From Orientallactaga sibirica (taxonomy: Eukaryota; Chordata; Mammalia; Rodentia; Dipodidae), in contig JAEOAD010000040.1 in assembly GCA_036365145.1 (NCBI GenBank), positions 9,444,501 through 9,508,500 on the forward strand: DNA of 64,000 nucleotides, read 5' to 3'. Numbering within the stretch: the stretch's first letter is position 1; every line of letters starts with the position of its first letter. The notes under the pieces were generated by a model, which searched no databases, had not been told where the DNA came from, and saw nothing but the letters and a program-made list of their open reading frames with translations. The translations under genes were made by a program, and so were the position numbers. Shown here in pieces: positions 1 through 11,004 of this stretch.

Positions 1-374
1 GAATGTGTTTTATCATGTATCAACTTAATATGAAGCTTTAATATGAATTTTGTTATGATGTGTGTTACTTTGTTATCTTATAAGACAATGCATATGAGAT
101 ATTTTTTAAGAAGTGAGAAAAGATTTATATGACTCCAAGAATGATTGGGCTAACTTATATTTCTAAGATGCTACAGGGAATATATAGGACATTAACATAA
201 ATAAAACCACAAATAAATATCAATTCATTTTGGCAATGTAAGTATCCAGGATACTTTTCCGCTTGAAGGAATGAAATAAGTAACCGGGATAATTAATGAT
301 AGATGTAAGAAATGGATGACATTTATTGAGTATTCACCTGCCCTGGATACTCTATTAAGATAGATATACTGTGC
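1..374. other. AT-rich unique sequence, nothing recognised
   Basis: No repeat, conserved motif or credible coding frame is visible. The sequence is AT-rich and ends at the target site of the following B1 element. Confidence 0.5.
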
Positions 375-381
375 CATTGAA

Positions 382-387
<6 letters not shown>

Positions 388-415
<28 letters not shown>

Positions 416-558
416 GTTTTTCGAGGTAGGGTCTCAGTCTAGCTCAGGCTGACCTGGAATTCACTATGAAGTCTCAGGGTGGCCTCAAACTCACGGCGAT
501 CCTCCTACCTCTGCCTCCCGAGTGCTGGGATTAAAGGCGTGCGCCACCACGCCCAGCT
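388..558 (-). mobile_element. B1 SINE, near full length
   Basis: A 7SL-derived B1 lies in antisense: a T-run of about 30 bases (the reversed A-tail), then the reversed B1 body ending in 'ccaccacgcccagct'. A 13-bp target-site duplication flanks it at 375-387 and 559-571, with one mismatch (cattgaatctttt against cactgaatctttt). The long homopolymer tail and the near-intact duplication suggest a fairly recent insertion. Confidence 0.93.
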
Positions 559-571
559 CACTGAATCTTTT

Positions 572-1900
572 AAGCATGCTTGAGACAAATTGAGAGGTTG
601 TTGGGTAAATTGCTTTAATGATTGCATCTTTGTCTGAGAATATCATCAAGTTATGAAATTAATTAACACTATCTCCATATTAACTTGAGGAGCATTATAA
701 TTTATATAAGCTATAAAATGTGCAGTGTTTAACAGAATGTAAAAAAATATCTATACTTTTCCAGGCCGCACCTATCACATTTTTTTCTTTTTTTTTTGGT
801 TGTGGATAGAGTTCATAAATCCTCAAGATGATGGCCCACACTTACTGTAGACAGGCCTAGTAGTTTCCAGAATTACTACATAAAGGAGAGTCAAGTAACC
901 AACGCAGTAGATAAACCCATGTTCCGCATTATAGAGTGAGAAATAAATGTTTATTTGGCAAGCTAAACAAATTTTGACATTTGCAGAGTATGACATTAGC
1001 CTATGTTCATGAATATAGGAAATACAAGGAGAGTCGTATAAGGAAAACAGATTACATTTATTTCTCACCAGTGGATGGGGAGCTAGAAAATCCAAAGCTG
1101 GGCTGTAAATCGAAGAGGAGAAGTTAAAAAAAATTACATGTGGAAAAAATATCCTTGAAATTCCCCCTATAATTCAATATAAACGATGAAGTATAATGTA
1201 AAACATAGGTAATTGTCTATACAGAGAGCTCTGGAAGATTTTATTGCTACTCTTACTCTTGAATTATTAATATTTTTTTCTAGTTTCCTTTAATTATTCA
1301 ACGCCTTTCTTTAAGGTAGTGACAAAACCCTTAAATGTTACTCATCTGTTCACCTGAACCATATGTTCCACTTCTTTTAGAGAAATGAGACCTAGTCTAT
1401 CTAAAATCCTTGGCAAGGCATGGTGGCTGTTTCAATTAGACTCTGCCATTTCCCGAGACATATTTATGTAATGTCATTTCATGTACTTGAGGTGCAGCGA
1501 ATTATCTTAGAAATATACACTCTACTTGTTTGAACTTCTATTTTTCAATTAGCAAATTATAAATATAAAATACACATTGTAAGACTTTTCTGAATGCATT
1601 TTTCTAAACCAATTGCTCCTCATTTTTAGTCTATTCCATGTTTCTGTGTTTTATAAGCATTGCTAGCTTTGGTCTGTGTTTGCCACACAATCTACATAAT
1701 CACTATATGCAGAGCCCAGGTTAAGATCAGACATTACATTCACTTCCTTTCTCTTCTTCTCTTTCTTTATTGTTCTCCTCTCTTTCCCATTTATTCTTAT
1801 GAATACTTTCAGCATATCTTTAACTCCATTTAGTCCAACTCTTTTAAGATGATTCACTTTGATAAAAATGACCCCTTCAGGTAATACATATATTACCAAA
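572..1900. other. AT-rich unique sequence, nothing recognised
   Basis: About 1.3 kb without a repeat I can name. Two short open frames near 823-1095 and 1663-1899 show no domain and no coding bias, and I treat them as chance. A T-rich stretch at 781-798 is the only low-complexity feature. Confidence 0.5.
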
Positions 1901-2254
1901 TGTTATGGTTTAAGGTTGAAATAACTGTAGGTTTCTGTTTGGAACATTTTCCTTGAAGCTGATAGTGTGATTTTTGGAGGCTTTAGAACCTTTAGGAAAT
2001 GATACATACTGGACAGAAATACATCCCTATGTACAAACCTTTGAAGGTTACAGCCTGGCCCTGGTTTTGGCTTCACTCTCTGTTTCATGGTGCACCATTA
2101 TGTTAGAAGCCTCTGTCTCTTGCTCTTGGCACCATAAACCCCACCATGTCTACTCTTCACCAAGAACTGAAGCCATGAGCCAAAATAAAACGTTCCTCCT
2201 TAAGTTGTTTCTATCAAGTTTTATAGTTGTAGTAACAAAATACTATCTAATTCA
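1901..2254 (+). mobile_element. Solo LTR, MaLR (ERVL-type) family
   Basis: The segment begins TGTTATGGTTTAAGG and later carries 'gaagccatgagccaaaataaaac' followed by 'ccttaagttgtttctatca'. This is the typical 3' part of rodent MaLR LTRs, with an AATAAA polyadenylation signal near 2185. No internal retroviral sequence follows, so it is a solo LTR. It is diverged, and I could not find a convincing 5-bp duplication. Confidence 0.75.
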
Positions 2255-2326
2255 TATAATAATTTAATCTTTCATATGTGACAACCTTGGTAATTAGTTA
2301 AAGTTGGCACTATAATCATTATTATA

Positions 2327-2356
2327 CAAAAAAAAAAAAAGAGAGAGAGAGAGAGA
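2327..2356. repeat. (A)n(GA)n simple repeat
   Basis: A run of A followed by GA dinucleotides. It may be the remnant of a SINE tail, but no SINE body adjoins it. Confidence 0.85.
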
Positions 2357-2425
2357 AATGACTTGTCTCACTCCATTCCATATTATTTATTGGGACAGCT
2401 GGGACTAAACTGACAATCAAAATTC

Positions 2426-4300
2426 TTTTTTGTTTATTAGAAACGGACATATTTTGTATGTAAACAACACATGTTGATTCCATCCTTCCCCTCATCCCTG
2501 CCCCTTTTTGGAAGAGGCCTTCCTCATTGGGGACACAGGTGAACCCAGTGGGGATTGTGGGTCATGCATTATTCGGGGGAGGGAATGTCTCTGGGCAAAA
2601 TATCCCAACTTGTGGTTCTAACCACCTTTCCACCCCCTCTTCCACAAAATTCCCTGAACCATGCTGGGAGCATTTTAGTCCACTTCAGTGATGGGCACTC
2701 AGTTGCCTCTGGATCTCTGGTTTGGTAGGTGTTGAGTGTCCTCAGTCTCTATCTCCTTCACCTTTGTGCTGATATCAGATTCACTAAGAAAGCAGCACTC
2801 TTTCTCATTTCCCCAATTCCTCTGTGTTTTTAGCAGGGCCAAGGTAGAGTACACTGGGTCCTTTATTTCCTCAGGTCCAGTTCCCATCTGAAAAAGAGAA
2901 GCAGATTCTCCAATGGAAAATGAAGTCAGCACCAGTTAAATGGCATAACCATTGTTAATTCAGAGAGAATTAAAAGAGTATAGACCCTTTTATATTCTAA
3001 GGTAGTGGGAGCTTGACAATGGAAAGCAGAATCATTACTTGGATCTGATTCTGACTTGTTTCCCAGTTCCAGATATGGTTTCCTTTCCACTGAGCAGATC
3101 TGTTAGCCAATCCAAGAGCAGTTAGTTACCCACCATGGCTGTGTGCTGCTATTGCACTTGTGTGGGCATCACGTCAGGTTGTTTGCTTCTGAGTCGCTTA
3201 GACCTTGAATTGCTTGGACAGATGTTGGCCACTTTACTGGGGAGCTCATGTAGCGCCTTCCAGCACTAGATGGGCTAATTATCTGGGGACTGGCTCTCCT
3301 CTGGATTCCAACCAGGTCTCTCCATGGTCTGTGCCAACAGCATTTGGTGTCTTCAGCAGTAGGGTCTTACCATTAACCTCTGGTGGATCAAGTGCTCTGA
3401 CAGAAGTCTATCTTGTTTGTTTTGGGAGATCTACTTGATCTTTCTGATCAACAGCTCATTGTGGATGTAAACCACATCCCTGCCAAGGGAAAAGATAAAA
3501 GAAAAAGACAGAGAAGGAAGAGAAACAGGAGAAAATTGAGGTTAGGTTTCATCTCACCCTCTTCAGGGCCCTTAGATTCAGGTGCTCCCCCTAAGGTCCA
3601 CTTGAAGGTTCCACCTTTAGTCTGACTTCCAGGGTATAGGATTCTATGATACCAGTTCAATTTGGTTCAGGTTTTTGTCCCCCCACTTTTTCCTTTCCCC
3701 CAAGCCCTACTCTCCCTATTGTCTAAGCCTCAAGATGCTATTCAGTTATCTCAGCAACTTGCGCTGATCCAGGTTAGGAACTTCAGATGCGTGAGATAAT
3801 GTGACAGTTGTCTTTCTGTGATTGTGTGAGTTCACTTAGAATAATCTGTTCCACGCTGGACCATATTTCTACAAATTTCAATGTGTCATTTTTTTCTTAC
3901 TGCTGAGTAGAATTCCATCACCACATCTTCGTTATCCATTCATCCAGTGATGGGCACCTCAGTTGATACCAGGTTTTAGCTATTATGAAACATGGTTGAG
4001 CAAATATCTCTGAACTGAGATATGGAGCTTTTAGGGTCAATGCCCAGTAAGGGAATAACAGGGAATGTTAGTAACTCTATATTCATCCTTTTCAGGAGTC
4101 TCCATATTCATTTCCACAGTGGTTGTACCAGCTTACATTCCCACCAACAGTGAATGAGTGTTCCTATTTCCCCACAGCCTCGCCAACATTTGTTTTCATT
4201 AGATTTTTTAATGTGTGCTATCCTTACTGGGCTAAGGTGGAATCTCATAGTTGCTTTAATTTGCATTGACCTAATGGTTAGGGATATTGAATATTTTCTT
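2426..4300 (-). mobile_element. LINE-1 fragment: end of ORF2 and 3' UTR, antisense
   Basis: Read on the minus strand this is the end of ORF2 followed by the 3' UTR, with the 3' end at about 2426. The diagnostic ORF2 part is 4100-4300, where the plus strand has 'gtggttgtaccagcttacattcccaccaacagtga' and 'cctcgccaacatttg', the reversed L1 ORF2 end. The 3' UTR part (2500-2740) aligns by eye with the L1 3' UTRs at 7515 and 40725. It is broken and non-functional, and a SINE separates it from its continuation at 4554. Confidence 0.85.
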
Positions 4301-4368
4301 TATATTTTTAAAATATTTTATTTTTTTTATTTATTTGACAGAGGGAGGGAGGGAGGGAGGGAGGGAGG

Positions 4369-4412
<44 letters not shown>

Positions 4413-4553
4413 GGGTGCTCCAGGGAATGCAAATGAACTCCAGACATGTGCGCCCCCTTGTGCATCTGGCTAATGTGGGTCCTGCGGAATTGAACCTGGG
4501 TCCTTTGGCTTTGTAGGCAAATGCCTTGTCCCCTAAGCTATCTTTCCAGCCCA
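4301..4553 (-). mobile_element. DIP-like tRNA SINE inserted in L1
   Basis: An antisense tRNA-derived SINE with an enlarged purine tract (GGGA repeats, then GA repeats, 4339-4408). It ends in 'tatctttccagccc', the reversed tRNA-like head. The L1 sequence is interrupted here and resumes on the other side. The flanks 'atattttctt' (4291-4300) and 'acattttctt' (4555-4564) are the target-site duplication with one change. Confidence 0.9.
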
Positions 4554-4745
4554 AACATTTTCTTAAGTATGTGTTAGCCACTTGTAATTCTTTCTCTGAG
4601 AACTCCCTATTTAGTTCTCTGTCCCACTTTTGGAGTGGGTTGTTTGATTTTTATTTATTTATTTATTTAGTTTTTTGAGTTCTTTGTAATGCCTAGAATT
4701 GGTATTAAGTTTCTGTCAGTGGCATAGCTGGCAAAGATTTTAAGA
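4554..4745 (-). mobile_element. LINE-1 fragment, continuation of the copy at 2426
   Basis: The sequence resumes the same antisense L1: 'gtgttagccacttgtaattc', then 'ttttttgagttctttgtaatgcc', which is reversed ORF2. Recognition fades after about 4745, taken as the 5' truncation point. Confidence 0.75.
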
Positions 4746-4850
4746 ACTAAACTTCTTAAAAATCTAAAATTTGCCTACTTATTTTTGTGATTAACCAGGT
4801 TCCTGCTCAGAAGAGCTCTTTTAGTTCAGTACTGTTATTGTCATCAATTC

Positions 4851-4966
4851 ATACACTATGAGAAAGAGGGACAACATGATCTGAGAAGCTTTCGAGGTTA
4901 CACAACTCCCAAGTAGTTGGTCTTCATTCAAACTAAGAAATCCTCACTTTTCAACCATGTTCCTCT
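4851..4966 (+). mobile_element. MIR SINE relic
   Basis: A diverged match to the core of the ancient mammalian MIR element: a 'gagaagctttcgaggttacacaactcccaagtagttgg' segment corresponds to the MIR motif around 'aggtcacacagctagtaagtgg'. It is old and has no flanking duplication. Confidence 0.6.
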
Positions 4967-5137
4967 GTTGAGTTTCTTGGAGTCTATAAGATTACTGGTG
5001 TCATGGCTAATACATGGCATTGTATGTGCAGGCCATTTATTATTGAAATATTCAGGAAGCTGACTACTGGAAGACATTTAAACTTCTCATTCTGTTACTG
5101 TGCAAGCTGGGAAGATATAGAGAGGGTACTTACTTCT

Positions 5138-5494
5138 TTCTTTCTTTCTTTTTTTTTTTGGCTGGGACAAAACACAACTAGAAAGAGCTTATGGAAGGAA
5201 AGGGTTTATTTCATCTGGCAGTTTCTATGGGAAGTTTCATCATGGCAAAGGAGGCATGACAGGACAGACAGCTAGGGTGTCACATCTTGTCATGTCACCT
5301 GGGAGGGAATAGACAGAGTGAGGTAGCTCTGAACACCCAGTGGCTGGACTGATTAACCTCAAGGTCCAAGTGACACAAGTCTTCCTGAAAAACAAAACTT
5401 CCCTCCCTAAGAGTCTACCAGCTGGAGGTGAAGCATGAAGCTTCATCATGAAAGCTTGAGCCGATGGGGGGAATTTCCCATTCAAACCCCCACA
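5138..5494 (-). mobile_element. MaLR-type LTR, antisense
   Basis: Plus-strand text 'gctgggacaaaacac' through 'gagcttatggaaggaaagggtttattt' is the reversed 3' end of a rodent MaLR LTR. The far end, 'tttcccattcaaacccccaca', is its reversed 5' end. The T-rich start (5138-5159) blurs that boundary. There is no internal retroviral sequence. Confidence 0.75.
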
Positions 5495-6195
5495 GAAAGC
5501 TTACTGGAATTGCTAAATGATATGTTTTGCATGTTTACACAGTAAGTACTGTTATGACCCAATGTTAAGAATATGCACTCAAAAGAAATAATGAATATAT
5601 TACCAAAAATGGCTTCAGTTTTAGGACTATACCCAAAAAATTGAAAAATAAATAAACTTAATTCCCAAGTGTGTATTTAACAGAAATTGTTGTCACTTAC
5701 TGTGTCCTAGGATAAATTTTAGTTTTTGAAAAAGAATGTATGAAAATACCAGCAAAAAAATAGATGATTTAAATCATTATATTTAAAATTCTGATATGAT
5801 GATTTTTGCTTTATCTTGAATATTTATACTATAAGACTCTAACTGTATAATATATATACCCACTAGCAAGATTATTTTAGACAATTTTATGCATTATCTC
5901 TTGGTACACGGTATTTTTTCTTCTTCTTCTGTAACCCTATATTCATCCTTTTCTGCTTGGACTGAAGTCTGAAACTTGTCACTGATTTTATATGTATTAT
6001 TTTTGAGAGATTTCCACATGAACTGGACTCATTTAAAAAGTTAGAGCTTATCAATTTTCAGTAGGCTCAGTGATGTCAACCTAAGGCTTCAGAATGAGAC
6101 TGTTCTTTGTCTCATACGGTTAAAAGAAAAACTTAGCGGCTGGAATTCAGCAGACAAACTTATGGTCCTTCTCTCATTCTTCTGTGAAAAGATAG
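5495..6195. other. AT-rich unique sequence, nothing recognised
   Basis: About 700 bases of AT-rich DNA with no recognisable repeat or reading frame. Confidence 0.5.
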
Positions 6196-6389
6196 CAGGG
6201 CTTGAGAGATGGCTCCACAGTTAATGCATTTGCCTGCAAAGCCTAAAGCCGGGTTCAGTTTCCAAGTAGCAACATAACATAGTCAGATGGACAAAGTGGC
6301 ACACTCATCTGGAGTGCTTGCAGCAGCTAGAGAGCCTGCCGTGCCCATTCTTTCTCTCCCTAACCCTCCTTGCAAATAAATACATAGAA
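6196..6389 (+). mobile_element. DIP-like tRNA SINE, diverged
   Basis: Sense copy: 'gggcttgagagatggctccacagttaatgc' is the tRNA-like head and 'tgcccattctttctctcc' precedes the AATAAA tail near 6375. Several small changes in the B-box region show it is older than most copies in the window. Confidence 0.85.
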
Positions 6390-6395
6390 ATGCTT

Positions 6396-6427
6396 TTTAA
6401 ATTTTCATTTTTATTTATTTACTTCTT

Positions 6428-6465
<38 letters not shown>

Positions 6466-6630
6466 AGAGAATGGGTATGCCAGGGCCTCTAGCCACTGTA
6501 AATGAACTCCAGATGCATGCACCACCATGTGCATCTGTTTTACATGTGTACTGGGGAATCAAGCCTCAAATCCGGGTTCTCTTAGGCTTCATAGGCAATT
6601 GCTTAACCACTAAGCCATCTCTCCAGCCCC
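6396..6630 (-). mobile_element. DIP-like tRNA SINE
   Basis: Antisense copy lying head to head with the previous SINE's tail. The reversed tail, a GA tract, the body 'gaatgggtatgccagggcct' and the reversed head 'taagccatctctccagcccc' are all present. Confidence 0.92.
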
Positions 6631-6701
6631 AATTTTTTTTTAAAGATAGAAATGATTATCATTACAGAACCATCTGTGTCAATTATCTACATGCTATTTT
6701 T

Positions 6702-6868
6702 ATTTGTTTTTTTGTTTTGTTTTGTTTTTCAAGGTAGGGTCTCACTCTAGCCCAGGCTGACCTGGAATTCACTATGTAGTCTCAGGATGGCCTCAAACTC
6801 CCGGTGATCCTCCTACCTCTGCCTCCCAAGTGCTGGGATTAAAGGTGTGTGCCACCACGCCCAGCCAT
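6702..6868 (-). mobile_element. B1 SINE
   Basis: Near full-length antisense B1 with a (TTTTG)n-type reversed tail. The target-site duplication 'atgctattttt' is perfect at 6691-6701 and 6869-6879. Confidence 0.95.
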
Positions 6869-7082
6869 ATGCTATTTTTAAATATGAACCCTGCAATTTA
6901 TTTGTATATGACATATTTAATCATGAGTAATAATTTATATTTTATGTGGTTCATGAGAATATGCAATATGGTGCCACCATGGTTTACATAATGTATGCAA
7001 ATTGCATCTACTTCTATGTGCACAATCTTAACTTATCCTACAATCCTGCCCTAATATTTGTAACTTAATAAAAACATAATCT

Positions 7083-7410
7083 TGGGGCAGGGAGATGACA
7101 CAGTGCATAAAGCACTTGCTGTGCAAGCATCTATACCTGAGATTTGATTCCTATAACTCACGTAAAGCCAGATGAAATACTGAAAGCATCTCTAGTCCAG
7201 GCATGCCTATGATCAGAAGGGAGGCTGAGACAGGAGAATCCTCTAGAAGAATCACAGGGCCAGCTAACCTGGTGAATGATAGGAGACCTTGCCTCAAACA
7301 AGGTGAGAGGTGAGGATTGACATTCAAACTTGTCTGAACACCTCCACACATGCACCATGGCATGTGAACATGCACACTCACATACATGTACACCTGTTAT
7401 ATGAAGACAC
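7083..7410 (+). mobile_element. B4 SINE, sense
   Basis: An ID-like head ('agatgacacagtgcataaagcacttgctgtgcaagc') is followed by a B1-like body ('aggcatgcctatgatcag', 'gaggctgagacaggagaatcc') and a diverged CA-rich tail. This order is the B4 design. It is about 330 bp long and fairly diverged. Confidence 0.75.
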
Positions 7411-7514
7411 ACTGAAACAAGCAAAGAAAAAGCAACAACAACAGAAAAACAACTTCTTAACAGGTGGTACAGTTGACACCGAACTTGAGTAACTTTTTCC
7501 ACAGTGAAGCTCAA

Positions 7515-8213
7515 TCAAATGTGTCTGTCTACTCATGGGGTAGCCAACTGCTCCATACTTGGACTGAAGGCCCTCTCTACGGGAGGGAATACACAGCTGG
7601 TACTGAAAAACCTAAGCAAAAGTCTATGGCAGGGGAGGTCATGAGCCTTAGGGGTATAAAGCCTGCTCTTGTCTGGCTAAATGTATATATTATTCCCACC
7701 AAACTGCCCTGAAAGCACTACATTAATGTTCATATTCACATATTAATGCTCCTCTCACTTCTGGTTAGAGAAGCTTCTCTTTTCAGATGGAGATGACCAC
7801 TGGGATGACCCAAAAGGCAACATAGTGCTGAGAACAAGGGATGGAGGAGTGCCCAGCACTGAAACATCTCTGTCACACCCTCCAAGGCTCAGGGCCCATT
7901 GCGGAAGAGGGGGCAGATAGAATGGAAGAGTCAAAGAAAGGGTACAACTCCTTACAATGCAACTGTCCAGACAGAAATTGGCCTTGATATCCATGACCTT
8001 GCAGTGCCTAGCAATACCTTTGCAAGACCCTCATAATAGAAGTAAAAGATGATGACATCAAATTAAAAGAGAGACTAATGGAGAGAGGGAGGGGATATGA
8101 TGGAGATTGGAGCTGTAAAGGGGAATGGGGGGAGTGGAGGGAAATAGCATGCACTTTTTGTATGTAAGTATAGAAGTTGTCAATAAAAAAATTTAAATAA
8201 ATAAATAAAAATG
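7515..8213 (+). mobile_element. 5'-truncated LINE-1, 3' UTR only
   Basis: No ORF2 is present. The segment matches, in order, the L1 3' UTRs at 40725 and 47265: 'gagaagcttctcttttcag', 'aggctcagggcccattg', 'aaagatgatgacatcaaatt', a G-rich purine tract with 'ggggatatgatggagattgg', then an AATAAA-rich tail at 8182-8212. The 5' boundary is uncertain by some tens of bases. Confidence 0.85.
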
Positions 8214-8824
8214 TGTACTCTTACTGTGGGGCATGGGTGTCATAAGTTACTCCATAATGTGTGATGGAGGGCCATAAACACAGCTCCTTGTGCTTCATCA
8301 CACTGCTTCTGCATTCAGTCTCCGATCTGCTGACGGACATACAGACAGACAACTAACCCTGAGACTCTGACACCATAGCCGCATCAGTACAAAGTGACCA
8401 ATTAATTCTTACTGATAGGCTATAACCTTATTCCTGAGAAAGTTACATTTGATCTGAGACTTGTAGGATAAACGAGATTTCAACAGGAAGAGACGAGAAA
8501 GACAGAGCTTTCACGCAGAGCAATGACACAGAGGCTGGTGTGCGCCAGCACAGGGAGCTATGGTATTGAGAATCTTCTGGTGCAGATCAATGTGGTTGAT
8601 TCAGAGGCCGGATTGCGGGAGACCTAGCAAATACTTGTCCTAGGTATGATCGCTCATCTCTGAGTTTACGGCCAGGTTGGGTTATAGAATGTGTTTCAAG
8701 TCAGCTTGGACTAGAGTTAGAGTGAGACCCCGTTTCAAAAACACAAACACAAAAGCCTTAATGGCTATTTTGTTATGCACATTTGCTTTTATCTGCCTAT
8801 CACATTATCCTCTTTTGCTCTGGT
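8214..8824. other. Unique sequence, nothing recognised
   Basis: No named repeat. It is somewhat less AT-rich than its surroundings and has a few CpGs around 8490-8600. I see no splice-bounded or extended coding frame. Confidence 0.45.
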
Positions 8825-8966
8825 ATGTGTGTGTGTGTGTTTATCTCTCTGTGTGCATATCTATATGTGTCTGGAAGCACATGTGTGTGCAGGTGGATGT
8901 GCACATGTATGTGGAGGCCATGGTGATATCTGGTATCTTCTTCAGCCATGCTCCACCTTACCTTTT
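8825..8966 (-). mobile_element. B4 SINE, first part (TG-rich tail)
   Basis: Reversed CA-rich tail and 3' body of a B4: (TG)n and 'cacatgtatgtggaggcca'. The element is cut here by a B1 and continues at 9133. Confidence 0.75.
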
Positions 8967-9132
8967 TTTTTTTTTTTTTTTTTTTTTTTTGGTTTTTCGA
9001 GGTAGGGTCTCACTCTGGTCCAGGCTGACCTGGAATTAACTATGTATCCTCAGGGTGGCCTCGAACTCACAGCGATCCTCCTACCTCTGCCTCCTGAGTG
9101 CTGGGATTAAAGGCGTGCGCCACCAGGCCCGG
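8967..9132 (-). mobile_element. B1 SINE inserted in a B4
   Basis: Antisense B1. The B4 target sequence is duplicated: ctccaccttacctttt (8951-8966) and ctccaccttatctttt (9133-9148), one mismatch in 16. This proves that the B1 landed after the B4. Confidence 0.95.
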
Positions 9133-9360
9133 CTCCACCTTATCTTTTAAGACAGGGTCTGTTGCTGAAACCAGAACTCAGTGACTTGGTTGGCTTGTCA
9201 AGCTAGCCAATGAGCTCCAAAGATGACCTGTCTGCCCCTCCCAGCACTGCAGTTATAGGCGCTTACCCCATGCCAAGCTACAGTCCTGTGCGTTTGAACT
9301 CAGGTCCTCACAGTCGCTTGGCAAGTACTTTACACACTGAGTCACCACCTTGGCCTGTTT
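9133..9360 (-). mobile_element. B4 SINE, second part
   Basis: Continuation of the interrupted B4: 'aagacagggtctgttgctg' is the reversed B1-like body and 'tcaggtcctcacagtcgcttggcaagtactttac' is the reversed ID-like head. Confidence 0.8.
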
Positions 9361-10149
9361 GCTCTTATTTTAGCCAAAGCTTTCCTTTTGTGTAGACTCA
9401 GAGATTGTGTCACTAAGAGTCAGCCAAGGGTATGTCTAGAAGAGAGTCTTGACTTTGGATTGGGGAGAGATTGAATGATCTAGGCCTGTTAAGTTGACCC
9501 TCTGTTCTCTACAGATAAAGTCAAAACAGTAGATAATAACCATCCAAATTTTAGAGTCCTTCAGCAAAACCAAAGGCCATGTGGATACAATTTAAAAGAG
9601 GGTAAGAAAAAAGTGACCGTATGGGTTCATGTGTTTGGAACAAGGAGCACATACTGAGTTTGACAAGTGAGAGGGTGGCCTTGGGGACACAGGAAGGACC
9701 AGGATCATTGCTTGGCAGCCTGAAGTAATTACTTTCAAGGTCAAATTTAAGAGGCTCCCATTCCCCACAAATAAGTCATGTATAAAACTGAAATAAGCAG
9801 AGCAGAAGTAATGAGATATCTAAAGTTTTACTCCCTCCTAATTTTCTAAATTCTCCTAATTTCAAATAACCCAAAGGAGAATGGGCTGCATAGCAAAGTT
9901 GTAAGCTCTATTTATTCATTTATATTTTAACAGAAATCTCATCTTATTTTTTCCTCTCTATAACATTAGTAATTATTATCATTGATGGTTCCCACCTCAT
10001 CTTCCCTTACACCAAATGGTAAATAGAGATCTATTTCTGTTATGAAGGACAGACAAAGCACACTTGTCATGATCACCCTCTATGACCAAGTCCCAACCAC
10101 TTTCCCAGAATGCTAAGCAATGTGTTTCCTACATTTTTTTTTTCTTTTG
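9361..10149. other. Unique sequence, nothing recognised
   Basis: About 790 bases without a recognisable element or credible coding frame. Confidence 0.5.
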
Positions 10150-10412
10150 TAAATAACAACTTTCTGGAATATAATTCACATAGTATGCAATCCACCCATT
10201 TAACGTGTAGAATTCAATTGCTTTGAATATTCACAGTTATACAAATACCACTAAAATGAATGTAAAAGTGTTTAATGAGTTAAGCCACCTTCAACTAATC
10301 TTCATTGTCAGGGTGATGGCTAATTTCCATTCTCCACATAATCAGATCTGGAAGCCAATAAGAGCCGTGTCTCCTTGGGGAAGAGCTTCTCACAGAGTAG
10401 CCAGCCCTACTG

Positions 10413-10501
10413 GTGGCTTATGTGGGTGCTGGGGAATCAAGCATGGATCCTTAGGCTTCACAGGCAAGCTTCTTAACCAGTAAGCCATGTCTCTAGCCCC
10501 A
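10413..10501 (-). mobile_element. DIP-like tRNA SINE, head-end fragment
   Basis: Only the reversed 5' half is recognisable: 'tgggtgctggggaatcaag', 'cttaggcttcacaggcaagc', 'taagccatgtctctagcccc'. The CT-rich part and tail are missing or lost to decay. Confidence 0.8.
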
Positions 10502-10671
10502 AGACTTCATTCTTTCCTATGGACAAATAATATTCCTTTGTAGGATTGCACCACATTTTAGTTATGCTTTTATCACTTGATATTTAGGTTTCTTTTACTC
10601 TTGACTATGTCACATAGTGCTACTATGAACATTTATATAAAGTTTTTGTGGGGCCATAGTACTTTACCTGC

Positions 10672-10927
10672 ATATATATAAATTTTATTTATTTTTGGAG
10701 AGAGACATAGAGAGGACAGAGAGGGAGAGGAAGACAGATAGATGGGCGCGCCAGCAGTCTCTCAGCTGCTGTGAACCAAATCCAGATGCGTGCCCCCCCT
10801 TGTGGTCAAGTGTGGCATTGCGCCCTTGCGTCACTTTGCATCTGGCTAAACGTGGGACCTGGAGATTGGAACTGGGTTCTTAGGCTTAGCAGGCAGGCAC
10901 CTTAACCACTAAGCCATCTCTCCAGCC
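10672..10927 (-). mobile_element. DIP-like SINE, long-body variant
   Basis: Antisense copy of a variant whose body reads 'cttgtggtcaagtgtggcattgcg', absent from the main form; the copy at 31927 shares it and a decayed copy lies at 45190. A perfect 10-bp duplication, ctttacctgc, flanks it at 10662-10671 and 10928-10937. Confidence 0.93.
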
Positions 10928-10940
10928 CTTTACCTGCTTT

Positions 10941-10941
10941 A

Positions 10942-11004
<63 letters not shown>

